Below, piece after piece: positions 28,463 to 37,573 of a DNA stretch of 64,000 nucleotides. Position 1 is the first letter of the stretch, and each line of letters opens with the position of its first letter. The notes under the pieces are model-generated. The model searched no databases. It was not told the DNA's origin and was given only the letters and a program-made list of their open reading frames with translations. Source of the DNA: an uncultured Pelagibacteraceae bacterium (lineage in GTDB: Bacteria; Pseudomonadota; Alphaproteobacteria; Pelagibacterales; Pelagibacteraceae); contig CACPEZ010000001.1 of assembly GCA_902633125.1 (NCBI GenBank), positions 124,001-188,000 of the forward strand. Direction: 5' to 3'. The translations under genes were made by a program, and so were the position numbers.

Positions 28463-29593
28463 TTACATTCCTAATGCTCTGTTTCTTTGAGAAATGTAAG
28501 GTGAGTCAGACAAGTTGGTCCAAGAACCAATGTCTTTTCTAGCCTGTAAGAAACTAGAGTGGATTCTCTCAGCGAGACCACTGCTTGCTCTTGTTTCCTC
28601 AAATACTTCATTAGCAGCTTTAGCAAAACCATCATAAACTTTGTCGCTAAACTTCTCTAGTTTAACACCATGATCGTTTATTAATCTTGCAAGCGCAGCA
28701 CCATTTTTAGCGTTGTACTCTGACATCATAACGTCATTTTCCATCGCAGCTGCAGCTTCAATTAATAGCTGATCTGATTTTGATAAGCTTGTAAACCAAG
28801 ATTTGTTAGTACCACATGCTAACATAGATCCTGGCTCGTGCATTCCAGGATAGTAGTAGTATTTAGCAGCTTCTTGGAATTTCATAGCTTCATCATTCCA
28901 TGGACCTACCCACTCTGTTGCATCAATTGCACCAGAAACAAGGTTTTCGTAAATTTGTCCACCAGGAAGTGAAACTGGAGATCCTCCAAGTTTACCGATA
29001 ACTTGTCCACCTAATCCAGGCATACGCATTTTAAGACCTTTGAAGTCATTAGGGCTTCTAATTTTCTTGTTAAACCATCCACCCATTTGAACTCCTGTGC
29101 TTCCACACATAAAGTTTTTTAGACCGAATTTGTCTGATAGTTCATCCCATAATTGTTGACCACCAGCAAATCTAATCCATGCGTTCATTTCAGTGTAAGT
29201 GAAACCGAAAGGTACAGCTGTAAAGTAACCCCAAGCTGGATCTTTTTTAACCCAGTAGTAGTCAGCAGCGTGATACATTTGCGAGTTACCTGAAGCAACT
29301 TCATCAAATGAGTCAAACGCTTTAACCCTCTCGTTTGCTGCATAGTAAGTGACTTGAATTCTTCCATCACTCATGTCTGTAATTCTTTGAGCAAATCTTT
29401 GCGCACCAGTTCCTAAACCTGGGAAATCTCTTCCCCATGTAGCTACCATAGAAGCTTCAATTCTTTCTTTGGCAACGGCTGGAGCAGCTAAAGATGATGC
29501 AGCTACAGCAGCAACTCCAGTCGCAGCAGCAGCCTTAAAGAATTTACGTCTTGAAGGAGTTTTACCCTTCAATAGTTTTTTTTCTTTAATCAT
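28463..29593 (-). CDS. TRAP transporter solute-binding protein (TakP/DctP type)
   Basis: This periplasmic receptor delivers substrate to the TRAP permease. The 376-residue precursor has a twin-arginine signal (SRRKFFKAAAATG, R15-R16, cleavage near AAPAVA-KE). The mature part matches the TakP group: GLKMRMPGLGGQVIGKLGG with its carboxylate-binding Arg, LPGGQIYENL, AIDATEWVGPWND and YYYYPGMHEPGS. TakP proteins bind 2-oxo acids such as pyruvate; a small carboxylate or 2-oxo acid is inferred here. A strong GAGGAG ribosome-binding site lies eight bases from the ATG. Confidence 0.93.
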   Translation of the reverse strand: MIKEKKLLKGKTPSRRKFFKAAAATGVAAVAASSLAAPAVAKERIEASMVATWGRDFPGLGTGAQRFAQRITDMSDGRIQVTYYAANERVKAFDSFDEVASGNSQMYHAADYYWVKKDPAWGYFTAVPFGFTYTEMNAWIRFAGGQQLWDELSDKFGLKNFMCGSTGVQMGGWFNKKIRSPNDFKGLKMRMPGLGGQVIGKLGGSPVSLPGGQIYENLVSGAIDATEWVGPWNDEAMKFQEAAKYYYYPGMHEPGSMLACGTNKSWFTSLSKSDQLLIEAAAAMENDVMMSEYNAKNGAALARLINDHGVKLEKFSDKVYDGFAKAANEVFEETRASSGLAERIHSSFLQARKDIGSWTNLSDSPYISQRNRALGM

Positions 29594-29658
29594 TATTTCT
29601 CCTCTTTAAGTTAATTAACTGACGCATTTAAAGCACATATGTTTCTTAGAGTCATTTT

Positions 29659-29681
29659 AAAAAAGTGAGGATTTTTCACTT
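29659..29681 (-). terminator. Hairpin terminator after the amidase gene
   Basis: On the minus strand a six-base-pair stem AAGTGA / TCACTT (29676-29681 with 29663-29668) encloses a seven-base loop and runs into six T residues (29659-29664). It lies about 40 bases past the amidase stop and ahead of the TRAP operon, so it probably separates the two transcription units. Confidence 0.7.
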
Positions 29682-29683
29682 AA

Positions 29684-29702
29684 TTACAATCTATGATTGT
29701 AA
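29684..29702. promoter_or_regulatory. Perfect inverted repeat, possible operator
   Basis: TTACAATC and GATTGTAA form an eight-base inverted repeat around a TAT centre, between the amidase stop and its terminator and about 90 bases upstream of the TRAP binding-protein start. A related TTACAA-N7-TTGTTA sequence occurs at 37663-37681, near the alcohol dehydrogenase gene. Operator function is inferred from symmetry only. Confidence 0.35.
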
Positions 29703-29719
29703 ATGTTTATGAATTATCT

Positions 29720-31018
29720 TTAATTATTGAATATTTTGGCATGGTTTAACATGCTTAGATCTTCAAATTGTTTGCCTATAATTTGAACTCCTAAAGGCAA
29801 ATTTTTTTCGCCTTTTAAAATTGGCAGTGAAATGCAGGGCACATGTGCAAGAGACCAAATCTTATTAAATTCTGGACTCCCAGTTGTCTTAAATCCTTTG
29901 TCAGCAATTCCACAACTACTTGGCGTTATAATTGCATCAAACCTTTCAAATATACTATCTAAGTTTTTTGAGTATGTTCTCATCGCATCTAAAGCTAAAG
30001 CATAATCTTTTGCCGAATGTTTTAGTCCGTTAATAATTGCTCTCTTAATTTCTATAGAAAGTTTTCCTTTTGAAGTTTTGTAATAATGATGGAAATTTTG
30101 AGCCATCTCTGTCTCATATATAATTGTATGACAATCAATCATATCTTCAAAATATTTAGGAGCAGTTTCAACCTTTACTATTTTTTTATTATTTAAAATA
30201 AATTTGTTAAATGATTTTTTTGAAATACTGTCAACATTTCTCCAGCGTTTGGTTTTATAAAAAACAAATTTTGATTTTTTTATTTTAATTTTTTTATTAA
30301 GAAAATTAATATTTGTTGTTGTTTCATCTGCATCGTCTCTAGCAAACAAAACTTTCGATAATAGTGCTACATCACTAATTGTTTTTCCAAATACTCCGAC
30401 TTGATCTAAATTATATGATGTTTGCAAAATACCATTTCTAGAAATTAATCCATAGGTAGGTTTATAACCAACAACTCCACAATAAGAAGCTGGCCTGATT
30501 ACAGATCCACCCGTTTGAGTTCCAATTGATAATGGTGCCATATCAGATGCAATAACAGCTGCAGAACCACTAGATGAACCTCCTGGTGTTCTTGAATAAT
30601 CATGTGGATTTTTGGTTTTTGATGGCGATAAGAAAGCTAATTCACAAGTTACAGTTTTGCCCATAATTATTGCTCCAGCCTTTTTTAAGAGCTCAACAAT
30701 TTTAGCATCTGAATTATTCTTTTTTTTTAAATTTATTCTTGCACCATATTTTGTTGGCATTTCAGATGTTGAGATAATATCTTTAAGTGCTACTGGTAGA
30801 CCATGCAAAACCCCTAAAGATTTTAATTTTTTTCTCTGATTATCAGATTTTTTTGCATCACTTAGGAGTTTTTTTTCATTAAAATATTCCCAAGCTTGAA
30901 TATTCTTATCATATTTTTTTTTTTGATTGATATATGCTTTACAAAGTTCAACGGAAGTTAATTGTTTATTTTTAAGTTTTTTTAAAAGTTGTTGTGCTGA
31001 TAAATTTAGGAGTTTCAT
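29720..31018 (-). CDS. Amidase signature-family hydrolase
   Basis: The 432-residue protein has the Ser-cisSer-Lys triad of amidase-signature enzymes: K79 in PVALKDIIS, the GGSSSGSAA block at about residues 146-154, and S172 in IGTQTGGSVIRPA as nucleophile. Family members hydrolyse amides such as indoleacetamide or malonamide, or act as GatA. GatA is unlikely because no gatB or gatC is nearby and the C-terminal half is divergent. It starts seven bases past the stop of the ABC ATPase gene, so it ends the long glp-like transcript. Confidence 0.88.
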   Translation of the reverse strand: MKLLNLSAQQLLKKLKNKQLTSVELCKAYINQKKKYDKNIQAWEYFNEKKLLSDAKKSDNQRKKLKSLGVLHGLPVALKDIISTSEMPTKYGARINLKKKNNSDAKIVELLKKAGAIIMGKTVTCELAFLSPSKTKNPHDYSRTPGGSSSGSAAVIASDMAPLSIGTQTGGSVIRPASYCGVVGYKPTYGLISRNGILQTSYNLDQVGVFGKTISDVALLSKVLFARDDADETTTNINFLNKKIKIKKSKFVFYKTKRWRNVDSISKKSFNKFILNNKKIVKVETAPKYFEDMIDCHTIIYETEMAQNFHHYYKTSKGKLSIEIKRAIINGLKHSAKDYALALDAMRTYSKNLDSIFERFDAIITPSSCGIADKGFKTTGSPEFNKIWSLAHVPCISLPILKGEKNLPLGVQIIGKQFEDLSMLNHAKIFNN

Positions 31019-31025
31019 TTATCTC

Positions 31026-32099
31026 TTAAACTAATTTTTCGTCAGAATAAACGCAACATTTCTCTGGTGGAAAATATAAATTTAATTCTCCATCTGGAAT
31101 GGGTTTTTCTCTTTCTACTTTTGACTTAATCACTAAATCACCCATTTTTCCTGTAAGGAGCTTAAAATTACCAAAGTCCTCAACTCTTGTAAGTTTAATT
31201 TTAACTGTATTACTTTTTTCTTTTTCAGCCAATTCTATGAACTCGGATCTAATACCCAGTTTAACATTTTTATCTTTTAAATTTCCTAAATTTGAATTTG
31301 TCTTAATTGTAGTATCATTAATTTTTACTTCATGATCAGAAGAAACAGTTGAATGAAAGATATTCATTGCAGGGGAGCCAATAAAATAACCTACAAAAGT
31401 TGTTTTAGGTTTTTCAAATAAATCTTTTGGCAATCCAACTTGTACGATTTCACCTTGATCCATAACAATTATATTTTCTGCAAAAGTCATAGCTTCGTTT
31501 TGATCATGAGTTACATAAACCAATGTTGTTTTATATTGTTCATTGATTTCTTTTAAGTTTCTTCGAAGTCTAAATTTTAAATCTGGGTCTATAACCGTAA
31601 GAGGTTCGTCCATTAAAACAGCTGCAACGTCTTCTCGAACCAACCCTCTACCTAAAGAGATAAGTTGTTTTTGATCAGCCGTTAATTTTCTTGCTGGTGA
31701 GTTTAAAAATGAGGATAAATTTAAAGTATCTGAAACTGCTTTTACTCTTTCTTCAATTTTTTCTTTTGTAAATTCCCTGCATCTTAGTGGAAACGCTAAA
31801 TTATCATAAACAGTCATTGTATTGTAAATTACTGGGAACTGGAAAACCTGGGCAATATTTCTATCTTCTGTTTTTAAATCAGTCACAGGTGTTTCATCGA
31901 ATAATATTTCACCTTTGGATGGCCTCACTAATCCAGACACAATGTTTAACATCGTGGTTTTTCCACACCCAGAAGGTCCCAAAATTGCATACCGCTTGCC
32001 ATTTTCCCAAGTCATTGAAAACGGATTAAGAGCATATGTTGGTTTTGGATCTAGAGGATTATAAGTATGAGAGATATTTGATAAATCAATTTTAGCCAT
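31026..32099 (-). CDS. ABC importer ATPase, GlpT-like (glycerol-type system)
   Basis: This is one of two ATPases of a CUT1-like importer. The 357-residue protein has Walker A GPSGCGKT (41-48), the Q-loop in QVFQFPV, Walker B VLMDEP (161-166) and the H-loop H198 in VTHDQNEA. The signature motif is degenerate, LTADQ (139-143) instead of LSGGQ. The N-terminal and Q-loop segments match GlpT of the rhizobial glycerol transporter GlpSTPQV. The start is set at MAKIDLS because a GGAGG lies five bases before that ATG; an ATG 12 bases upstream lacks such a site. Confidence 0.9.
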   Translation of the reverse strand: MAKIDLSNISHTYNPLDPKPTYALNPFSMTWENGKRYAILGPSGCGKTTMLNIVSGLVRPSKGEILFDETPVTDLKTEDRNIAQVFQFPVIYNTMTVYDNLAFPLRCREFTKEKIEERVKAVSDTLNLSSFLNSPARKLTADQKQLISLGRGLVREDVAAVLMDEPLTVIDPDLKFRLRRNLKEINEQYKTTLVYVTHDQNEAMTFAENIIVMDQGEIVQVGLPKDLFEKPKTTFVGYFIGSPAMNIFHSTVSSDHEVKINDTTIKTNSNLGNLKDKNVKLGIRSEFIELAEKEKSNTVKIKLTRVEDFGNFKLLTGKMGDLVIKSKVEREKPIPDGELNLYFPPEKCCVYSDEKLV

Positions 32100-33171
32100 T
32101 TGTTCCTCCATATGGCGACGAAACTAATTTTTCATCTTCTCCAAAAGCATAAAACTTATTTGCATTAAAATTTATTTTTACTTTCTCATGAATTTTAAAA
32201 TTCATTACTTCCTCGATTAAAGCAATTAATTTTGAATTTCCTCTTTTTAAGTGAAGCAATGTTTCTGAACCACTAATTTCTGCCAATTCTATTTCGAATT
32301 CTTCACCATTTTCATCAAGTTTTATCTCTGAAGCTCTAATTCCAAAATTATAATCTTTATCTTCTAAATTCTTAAAATGATTTGGAATTTCTAGAGAAAT
32401 ATTCTCAAAGTTCAGATTTTTTGAATTTTTTGAACCCTTCAGAACATTCATTGGTGGATCATTTGATATTTCTGCAACTTTTAAATTAGATGGATTTTCA
32501 AAAATCTCTTTGGCAGGCCCTTTTTGTAATACCCTCCCTTCATCTAAAACAATTACTTCTCCATTTAGTTCCATTACTTCTTGAGGATCTGTTGTTGAGT
32601 AAATTAAAATTGTATCTTGGGAAAGTCCTTCTGAGAAAATTCTTTTAAATTCTTCTCTTAATTGCTCTCTAAGTTTATAATCTAAATTAACTAACGGTTC
32701 GTCCAGCAATAAAATTTTTGCTTTTTTTGCAAGTGATCTTGCAAGCGCAACTCTTTGTTGCTGTCCGCCAGATAATTCCTGAATTTTTCTATTTTCAAAT
32801 CCAACTAATCCAACAGTTTTTAGAGCTTCATCTACATCTTTTTTTATTTGCTCAGGACTTAATTTTCTTTGTTCTAATGGAAAAGTTATGTTTTCATAGA
32901 CATTTAAATGAGGGTAATTAATAAATTGTTGATAGACCATAGCAACATTTCTTTCCCAAACTGGTATTTTAATAAAGTCTTTTTCCTCAAAAGAAATTGA
33001 GCCTTGATCTGGATTTAATAATCCTGCAATTGTTTTTAAAAGAGTCGTTTTGCCAGATAAAGTTCTGCCTAAAATGGTATACAAATTACCTTTTTTAAAA
33101 TTAAACGAGACATCGTTTAAATGAAATTGCTCATCAGGTTTATAAGAAATTTTCTCTCCAATTAAATTCAT
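32092..33171 (-). CDS. ABC importer ATPase, GlpS-like (glycerol-type system)
   Basis: This 359-residue protein is the second ATPase of the importer. It keeps the canonical signature LSGGQQQR (133-140) and Walker B ILLLDEP, but its Walker A is the variant GRTLSGKT (35-42) and the H-loop reads YSTTDPQEV, with Thr194 where the catalytic His should be. The run NVAMVYQQFINYP is diagnostic of GlpS. It lacks exactly what its partner keeps, so the pair should form one good and one degenerate ATP site. It overlaps the partner's start by eight bases. Confidence 0.9.
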   Translation of the reverse strand: MNLIGEKISYKPDEQFHLNDVSFNFKKGNLYTILGRTLSGKTTLLKTIAGLLNPDQGSISFEEKDFIKIPVWERNVAMVYQQFINYPHLNVYENITFPLEQRKLSPEQIKKDVDEALKTVGLVGFENRKIQELSGGQQQRVALARSLAKKAKILLLDEPLVNLDYKLREQLREEFKRIFSEGLSQDTILIYSTTDPQEVMELNGEVIVLDEGRVLQKGPAKEIFENPSNLKVAEISNDPPMNVLKGSKNSKNLNFENISLEIPNHFKNLEDKDYNFGIRASEIKLDENGEEFEIELAEISGSETLLHLKRGNSKLIALIEEVMNFKIHEKVKINFNANKFYAFGEDEKLVSSPYGGTNG

Positions 33172-34019
33172 TATTTTAATGCTCCTGATAAATTTCCTTT
33201 TGATAGATATCTCTCAACTATAAATGCAACGATTATTAATGGTGCAACTGAGACTAAAGCTGATGCCGAAAGGCTCCACCATGGTGTTATTGATGAATTA
33301 AGTGCAACAACTTTTACAGGTAACAATTGTACTTCAGTAAATGTCAAAATAAATGCAAAAAAGAAATCTATCCATCCAAAAATAATACAAAACATTCCCG
33401 CAACAATTAATCCAGGTATTGAATTTGGTAAAACAACTTTATAGAAAGCTTGATAGGGATTACACCCGTCAATTAATGCAGTCTCATCTAATTCTTTTGG
33501 AACTCTATTAAAAAAATCTACCATAATCCAAACAGCAATTGGCATCAATAAAACGATATATACGACCACTAGACCTAATAAACTATCAAGCAATCCTATT
33601 GTGCTTAGAAAAATAAAGAAAGGAATTGATAATACAATTGGAGGCATGATTCTTTGTGAAATGAAGAAAAAAGTAATATCGTTGTTTCTTACAAATCCGG
33701 CTTTAAAGGTAAATCTTGATAGTGCATAGGCAGCAAGAGTACCAAGAACAATACTTATTAAACTAGCAGTACAGGTTACAAAAATACTATTAAAATAAGG
33801 CTCAACAATATCTACTCCACCTTTAGCAGGAGACTTAATTAAAACTCTCCAACCCTCCAGTGTTGGTTCGAAATCTAACCAAGGTATATAAGTTACTTTA
33901 CTATTTACAGATTGGAAGTCTTTAAAAGATGTTGATACAGCCCACAGAAATGGTGCAACGACAAATACAGTCCAAAATGTAATAAAGAAATATTTAAGAA
34001 AAGTGTAAAGTTTGCTCAT
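33171..34019 (-). CDS. ABC importer permease, MalG-like (GlpQ-like)
   Basis: This is a 282-residue inner-membrane subunit with six predicted helices. The EAA loop that docks on the ATPase is visible as DETALIDGCNPYQAFYKVVLP, with the coupling glycine, typical of the MalG branch. The N-terminal single helix (FFITFWTVFVVAPFLWAVS) and the TSFKDFQSV segment fit carbohydrate/polyol permeases. It shares one base with the GlpS-like gene and lies four bases after the other permease. The assignment follows the GlpSTPQV-like set. Confidence 0.88.
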   Translation of the reverse strand: MSKLYTFLKYFFITFWTVFVVAPFLWAVSTSFKDFQSVNSKVTYIPWLDFEPTLEGWRVLIKSPAKGGVDIVEPYFNSIFVTCTASLISIVLGTLAAYALSRFTFKAGFVRNNDITFFFISQRIMPPIVLSIPFFIFLSTIGLLDSLLGLVVVYIVLLMPIAVWIMVDFFNRVPKELDETALIDGCNPYQAFYKVVLPNSIPGLIVAGMFCIIFGWIDFFFAFILTFTEVQLLPVKVVALNSSITPWWSLSASALVSVAPLIIVAFIVERYLSKGNLSGALK

Positions 34020-34023
34020 AGAG

Positions 34024-34890
34024 TTATTCTTTGATCATTAATTTGGTTAAAACTTTAGCTATTATCGTTAAACTGATAATCATTATGACAAGATAAGTAA
34101 AAGATAAGGTTGCTGCATAACCCATCTGAAATTCTCTTAATCCTTTAATATAAATATAAAAACTTGACGTCTCAGTTGCAGTACCTGGCCCTCCTGAAGT
34201 CAAAACAAATACTGTATCCATTATTTTTGATGCCTCGATAAGTCTTATTATTATTGCTCCAATTGATATTGGAGCCATCAAAGGAAAAGTTACATAAACA
34301 AATTTTCTAAATGGACTTGCTCCATCTATAGCGGCTGCTAAGAAGGGTTCTTTTGGAAGTGATAAAAGTCCAGCTAGTAATAGCAAAAACATAAACGGTG
34401 TCCATTGCCAAACCTCAACAATTATAACAGTAAACTTTGCAATAACTGGATCACTCAACCATAAAATAGGTTTTACTCCTAATCCACCTAACAAATCATT
34501 TACAGGGCCGAGGGACTCATGAAAAAATGTTCTCCAAATAACTGTCATTATTACTGGAGTTGTCATCATGGGTACTAGAAAAATTACTCTAAAAAATCTT
34601 TTAAATTTTATTTCTCTCCAAACCATCATCGCTAGAGCAAATCCGATAACATATTGAAGAATAACTGTGGTAACAGATAAAAAACTTAACCTAAAAAAGG
34701 ACTCCCAAAACCTCGGGTCATCAGTAAATAACCTTATATAATTCGTAATACCTATGAAGTTCATTTCTGGGGTATAACTATTCCATCCAGAAAGACTTAA
34801 TCTAATAGTAAAAATAATTGGAAAGATTAGAATCCCAATAAGTACAAACAATCCTGGGAATAAAAAAACAAACTTGTGTTTAAAATTCAT
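34024..34890 (-). CDS. ABC importer permease, MalF-like (GlpP-like)
   Basis: The 288-residue protein has six membrane helices and the EAA loop AAAIDGASPFRKFVYVTFPLM of the MalF/UgpA branch. The FPIIFTIRLSLSGWNSY segment near the N-terminus is common in CUT1 permeases. It is the first permease gene after the binding-protein gene, behind a GC-rich hairpin that may reduce its expression. Together with the MalG-like subunit it forms the heterodimeric channel. Confidence 0.88.
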   Translation of the reverse strand: MNFKHKFVFLFPGLFVLIGILIFPIIFTIRLSLSGWNSYTPEMNFIGITNYIRLFTDDPRFWESFFRLSFLSVTTVILQYVIGFALAMMVWREIKFKRFFRVIFLVPMMTTPVIMTVIWRTFFHESLGPVNDLLGGLGVKPILWLSDPVIAKFTVIIVEVWQWTPFMFLLLLAGLLSLPKEPFLAAAIDGASPFRKFVYVTFPLMAPISIGAIIIRLIEASKIMDTVFVLTSGGPGTATETSSFYIYIKGLREFQMGYAATLSFTYLVIMIISLTIIAKVLTKLMIKE

Positions 34891-34906
34891 AATTTTTTTT
34901 TGGATT

Positions 34907-34939
34907 ATTTTAAAATGTGGCCGTTAAAAAACGGCCACA
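34907..34939 (-). terminator. Hairpin attenuator between binding-protein and permease genes
   Basis: A perfect ten-base-pair stem (TGTGGCCGTT at 34916-34925 with AACGGCCACA at 34930-34939) has an A4/T4 loop. Read on the minus strand it is followed by ATTTTAAAAT, only a short T run. It lies 12 bases after the binding-protein stop. It could be a weak terminator or a 3' stabiliser that raises binding-protein mRNA relative to the permease and ATPase genes. Confidence 0.8.
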
Positions 34940-34951
34940 AGTTTTACAAAA

Positions 34952-36487
34952 TTATTGCTTATTATCTTCCATTGCTACACCAACAGCATAGGCTTTTCTT
35001 ACGTTATCTTTTCCTACTCTGTTAAGTATATCTTCCCACTGTTTAGCAGCTTCGTCTAAAGCAGCTTGTGGAGATAATTGACCAGCTAATGCTTTTGCAG
35101 CAGCAGTAGCCAATGCAGCATTAAACTCAAAAGTTCCAGGAACTCTTAATGGAAATACTCTATTTTTACTTTGTTCCATTTGTGCAAGAGTATCAACATA
35201 TGATTGAGCAATATCTTTATCCCAACCAATTTGTGTCCATACATCAACTTTAAAGTCATCATTTCTAAATGGGTTTACACCAAATCTACCAATTCCAATA
35301 TCTGCTTGGTGGTTAGCTTCGTTAGCAAAGAAACATAGGTAATCGAAAGCCATTTCTTTCTCTTTACTTTTCTTAGCTACTCCAACTGCCCATCCCCATA
35401 CGAAGAAAGGAGCTTGGTTAAAGCCTTCATCCCAAGAGTTAGTTTTTCTATTCCAAACTTTCATTGCTCCTGGTAACTGTGCAGCACCAACTTTATTGTT
35501 TATTGGACTATCTGGTTGCATAGCAGCAACAAATGCATCATCCCATGAAAAACTAAACAAAGTTTGTCCTCCACCAAATGATCCAATTTCATCACCTAAA
35601 CCAAAATTTATTCCTCCTGGAGGAACATATTTAGTTGCCTCAACCCAGTCAGTTAAAGCTTCAACAAAACCTGGATTGTTAATTAGTGGTTTCATAGTTT
35701 CTAAATCAAAGAAAAAACCACCAGGTGTTTTAGGATTTTTTGAGTAAGCAGCAGATCTTGAATAGAAAGCAGCATACATTAGATCGTCTTTTTTCATTAC
35801 TTCAGCGGATCCGTATTCTTTCTCGCCATCTCCATCCCAGTCCCAATTATTAAAGTAAGCTGCCATTTCTCCATACTCTTTCCAAGTTTGAGGAACTCTT
35901 AGTTCTTTACCAGTAGCTTCCTTATATTGTTTTTGGTACTCAGGATTATCAATTACATCTTTTCTATATTTTAGATAATGTCTGTCTCCATCAACCGGAA
36001 ACTGATACATAACACCATCCCAAGATGCTACACCGATGTGAGACGGAGTAACGTCTTTCATTTGTTTCATCTCAACATATTTCTTTGGAACTGGCTCTAA
36101 GTATCTTCTCCAATCGTTAATGAAGTTTGAAAATCCAAAAACGATGTCATATGGAGCTTGTCCAGCTTGAAATGGTACCATTGCTTTCGCATATAAGTCA
36201 CCTGCTGGTGTATGAGTAACATCAACTTTTGCTCCAGTAAGTTTAGCGAACTGCTCAGCATGTAGAGCTGTTGGCTCTCCCATGACTGGTACAGCATGTG
36301 TATTAATCTTAAGCGTCTTGCCTTTATAGTTTTTCTTAGACATAGACTCGTAAGAACAATCACCAGGAATATCCCCAGTTGCTTTGATATGTGGAAACTG
36401 ATCACTCCACTTATCAGCATACGCAACAGGACTAAATACCAACAAAGCTGATATTAGAGCGGTTACGCAAGTTTTTATTGTCTTCAT
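34952..36487 (-). CDS. ABC importer solute-binding protein (GlpV-like)
   Basis: The 511-residue precursor has a Sec signal peptide (residues 1-24, ending VAYA-DK) and an extracellular solute-binding family 1 domain. Long binding proteins (over 500 residues) with the LKINTHAVPVMGEPTALHAE opening and a Trp/Asn/Asp-rich central region are typical of GlpV of the glycerol transporter. A polyol such as glycerol is the best inferred ligand. A GAGAGGAAAAAAG ribosome-binding region precedes the ATG. It heads the importer genes, 24 bases after the alcohol dehydrogenase. Confidence 0.88.
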   Translation of the reverse strand: MKTIKTCVTALISALLVFSPVAYADKWSDQFPHIKATGDIPGDCSYESMSKKNYKGKTLKINTHAVPVMGEPTALHAEQFAKLTGAKVDVTHTPAGDLYAKAMVPFQAGQAPYDIVFGFSNFINDWRRYLEPVPKKYVEMKQMKDVTPSHIGVASWDGVMYQFPVDGDRHYLKYRKDVIDNPEYQKQYKEATGKELRVPQTWKEYGEMAAYFNNWDWDGDGEKEYGSAEVMKKDDLMYAAFYSRSAAYSKNPKTPGGFFFDLETMKPLINNPGFVEALTDWVEATKYVPPGGINFGLGDEIGSFGGGQTLFSFSWDDAFVAAMQPDSPINNKVGAAQLPGAMKVWNRKTNSWDEGFNQAPFFVWGWAVGVAKKSKEKEMAFDYLCFFANEANHQADIGIGRFGVNPFRNDDFKVDVWTQIGWDKDIAQSYVDTLAQMEQSKNRVFPLRVPGTFEFNAALATAAAKALAGQLSPQAALDEAAKQWEDILNRVGKDNVRKAYAVGVAMEDNKQ

Positions 36488-36511
36488 CTTTTTTCCTCTC
36501 TTTGTTGTTAA

Positions 36512-37573
36512 TTATGGAACTAACACTGCACGACCTTTAATCTTACCATCATTTAAATCATGTAGTGCTTTATTAGCTTCTTCAAGTTTGTATTCTTTCA
36601 TTGAAAGTTTTACTAAACCTTTATCTGCTAGTTCCATTAATTCATATAATTCAGCCCATGTACCTACTAAGCTTCCAACTATACTTTTTTCTTGATCGAT
36701 CATATCAATCGCCAAAACTCTTATTTCTTCTCCGTAACCTACAATATAGAAAGTCCCAGTTGCTTTGGTCATTTTAATTCCCATTGGCGTAGAACCTTTT
36801 TCACCAACAAAATCTATAACAGCCTCTGCACCTTTTCCTTTTGTAAGTTCTTTTACTTTTTCAATTTCATTACCATCTATTAAAACCCCATGGTCAGCTC
36901 CTAGTTCCATTGCATGTTCTAAAGGTGCTTTTGCTTTTTCAACAACAATAATATTTGCAGCACACATTGCTTTCATACATTGAATTGCTATATGTCCTAA
37001 TCCACCAGCACCTATGATTACACAATTTTCACCTGGCAGAAGGTGTCTAGTAGCTTTTTTTACAACTCTGTAAGCAGTCAAACCTGCGTCTGAAAATGGC
37101 GCAACGTCTATTGGACCTAAAACTTTTGGAATTTTTATTAGATTTCTTACGCTAGTTTGAAGTAATTCTGAATATCCCCCGTGTTTTACATTCAAACCTG
37201 CAAAAATTGGATCTTCAGCATGCATATCGTTTCCTCTTCTACAATCTAAGCATGTTCCTCCTGTGCCAGAAACTTTAGGGTGTAAAATAACTGCATCACC
37301 TTTTTTAAATCCTGTAACATCTTTACCAACTTCCTCTATCCATCCAGCGTTCTCATGTCCCATTACCATCGGCAACAGATCGTTATTTTGATCTGTAATG
37401 TGCTTCCAAACTCCTTCAATTATATGCAAATCAGTTCTACAAACACCTGCAGCTCCAATTTTAACAATCACATCGCTTGCTTTCTCAATTTTAGGATTTG
37501 GTAACTCTTCACCTGTGACCCAAACATCTGCTTTCATTTCTGGGTCATACTTATGTAAAACCTGTGCTTTCAT
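36512..37573 (-). CDS. Zinc-type alcohol dehydrogenase lacking structural-zinc cysteines
   Basis: This 353-residue medium-chain dehydrogenase has catalytic-zinc ligands C45 and the H73-E74 pair (GHENAG), with D162 in the third ligand position where many relatives have Cys or Asp. The nucleotide-binding motif is GAGGLGHIAIQ. The lobe that normally has four structural-zinc cysteines has only C108 and C111 (GTCLDCRRGND), so that site is probably lost. Placed just upstream of a glycerol-type importer, it may oxidise the imported polyol. The substrate is unproven. Confidence 0.88.
   Translation of the reverse strand: MKAQVLHKYDPEMKADVWVTGEELPNPKIEKASDVIVKIGAAGVCRTDLHIIEGVWKHITDQNNDLLPMVMGHENAGWIEEVGKDVTGFKKGDAVILHPKVSGTGGTCLDCRRGNDMHAEDPIFAGLNVKHGGYSELLQTSVRNLIKIPKVLGPIDVAPFSDAGLTAYRVVKKATRHLLPGENCVIIGAGGLGHIAIQCMKAMCAANIIVVEKAKAPLEHAMELGADHGVLIDGNEIEKVKELTKGKGAEAVIDFVGEKGSTPMGIKMTKATGTFYIVGYGEEIRVLAIDMIDQEKSIVGSLVGTWAELYELMELADKGLVKLSMKEYKLEEANKALHDLNDGKIKGRAVLVP

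Noticed and set aside
29720-31018. GatA subunit of the Asp/Glu-tRNA amidotransferase
   Set aside because: The amidase triad is shared, but gatB and gatC are absent, the C-terminal half is unlike GatA, and the context is a transport operon.
32100-32111. Upstream ATG for the GlpT-like ATPase (MEEQ...)
   Set aside because: The GGAGG ribosome-binding site lies inside this stretch and is correctly spaced for the later ATG (MAKIDLS), which also matches GlpT homologues.
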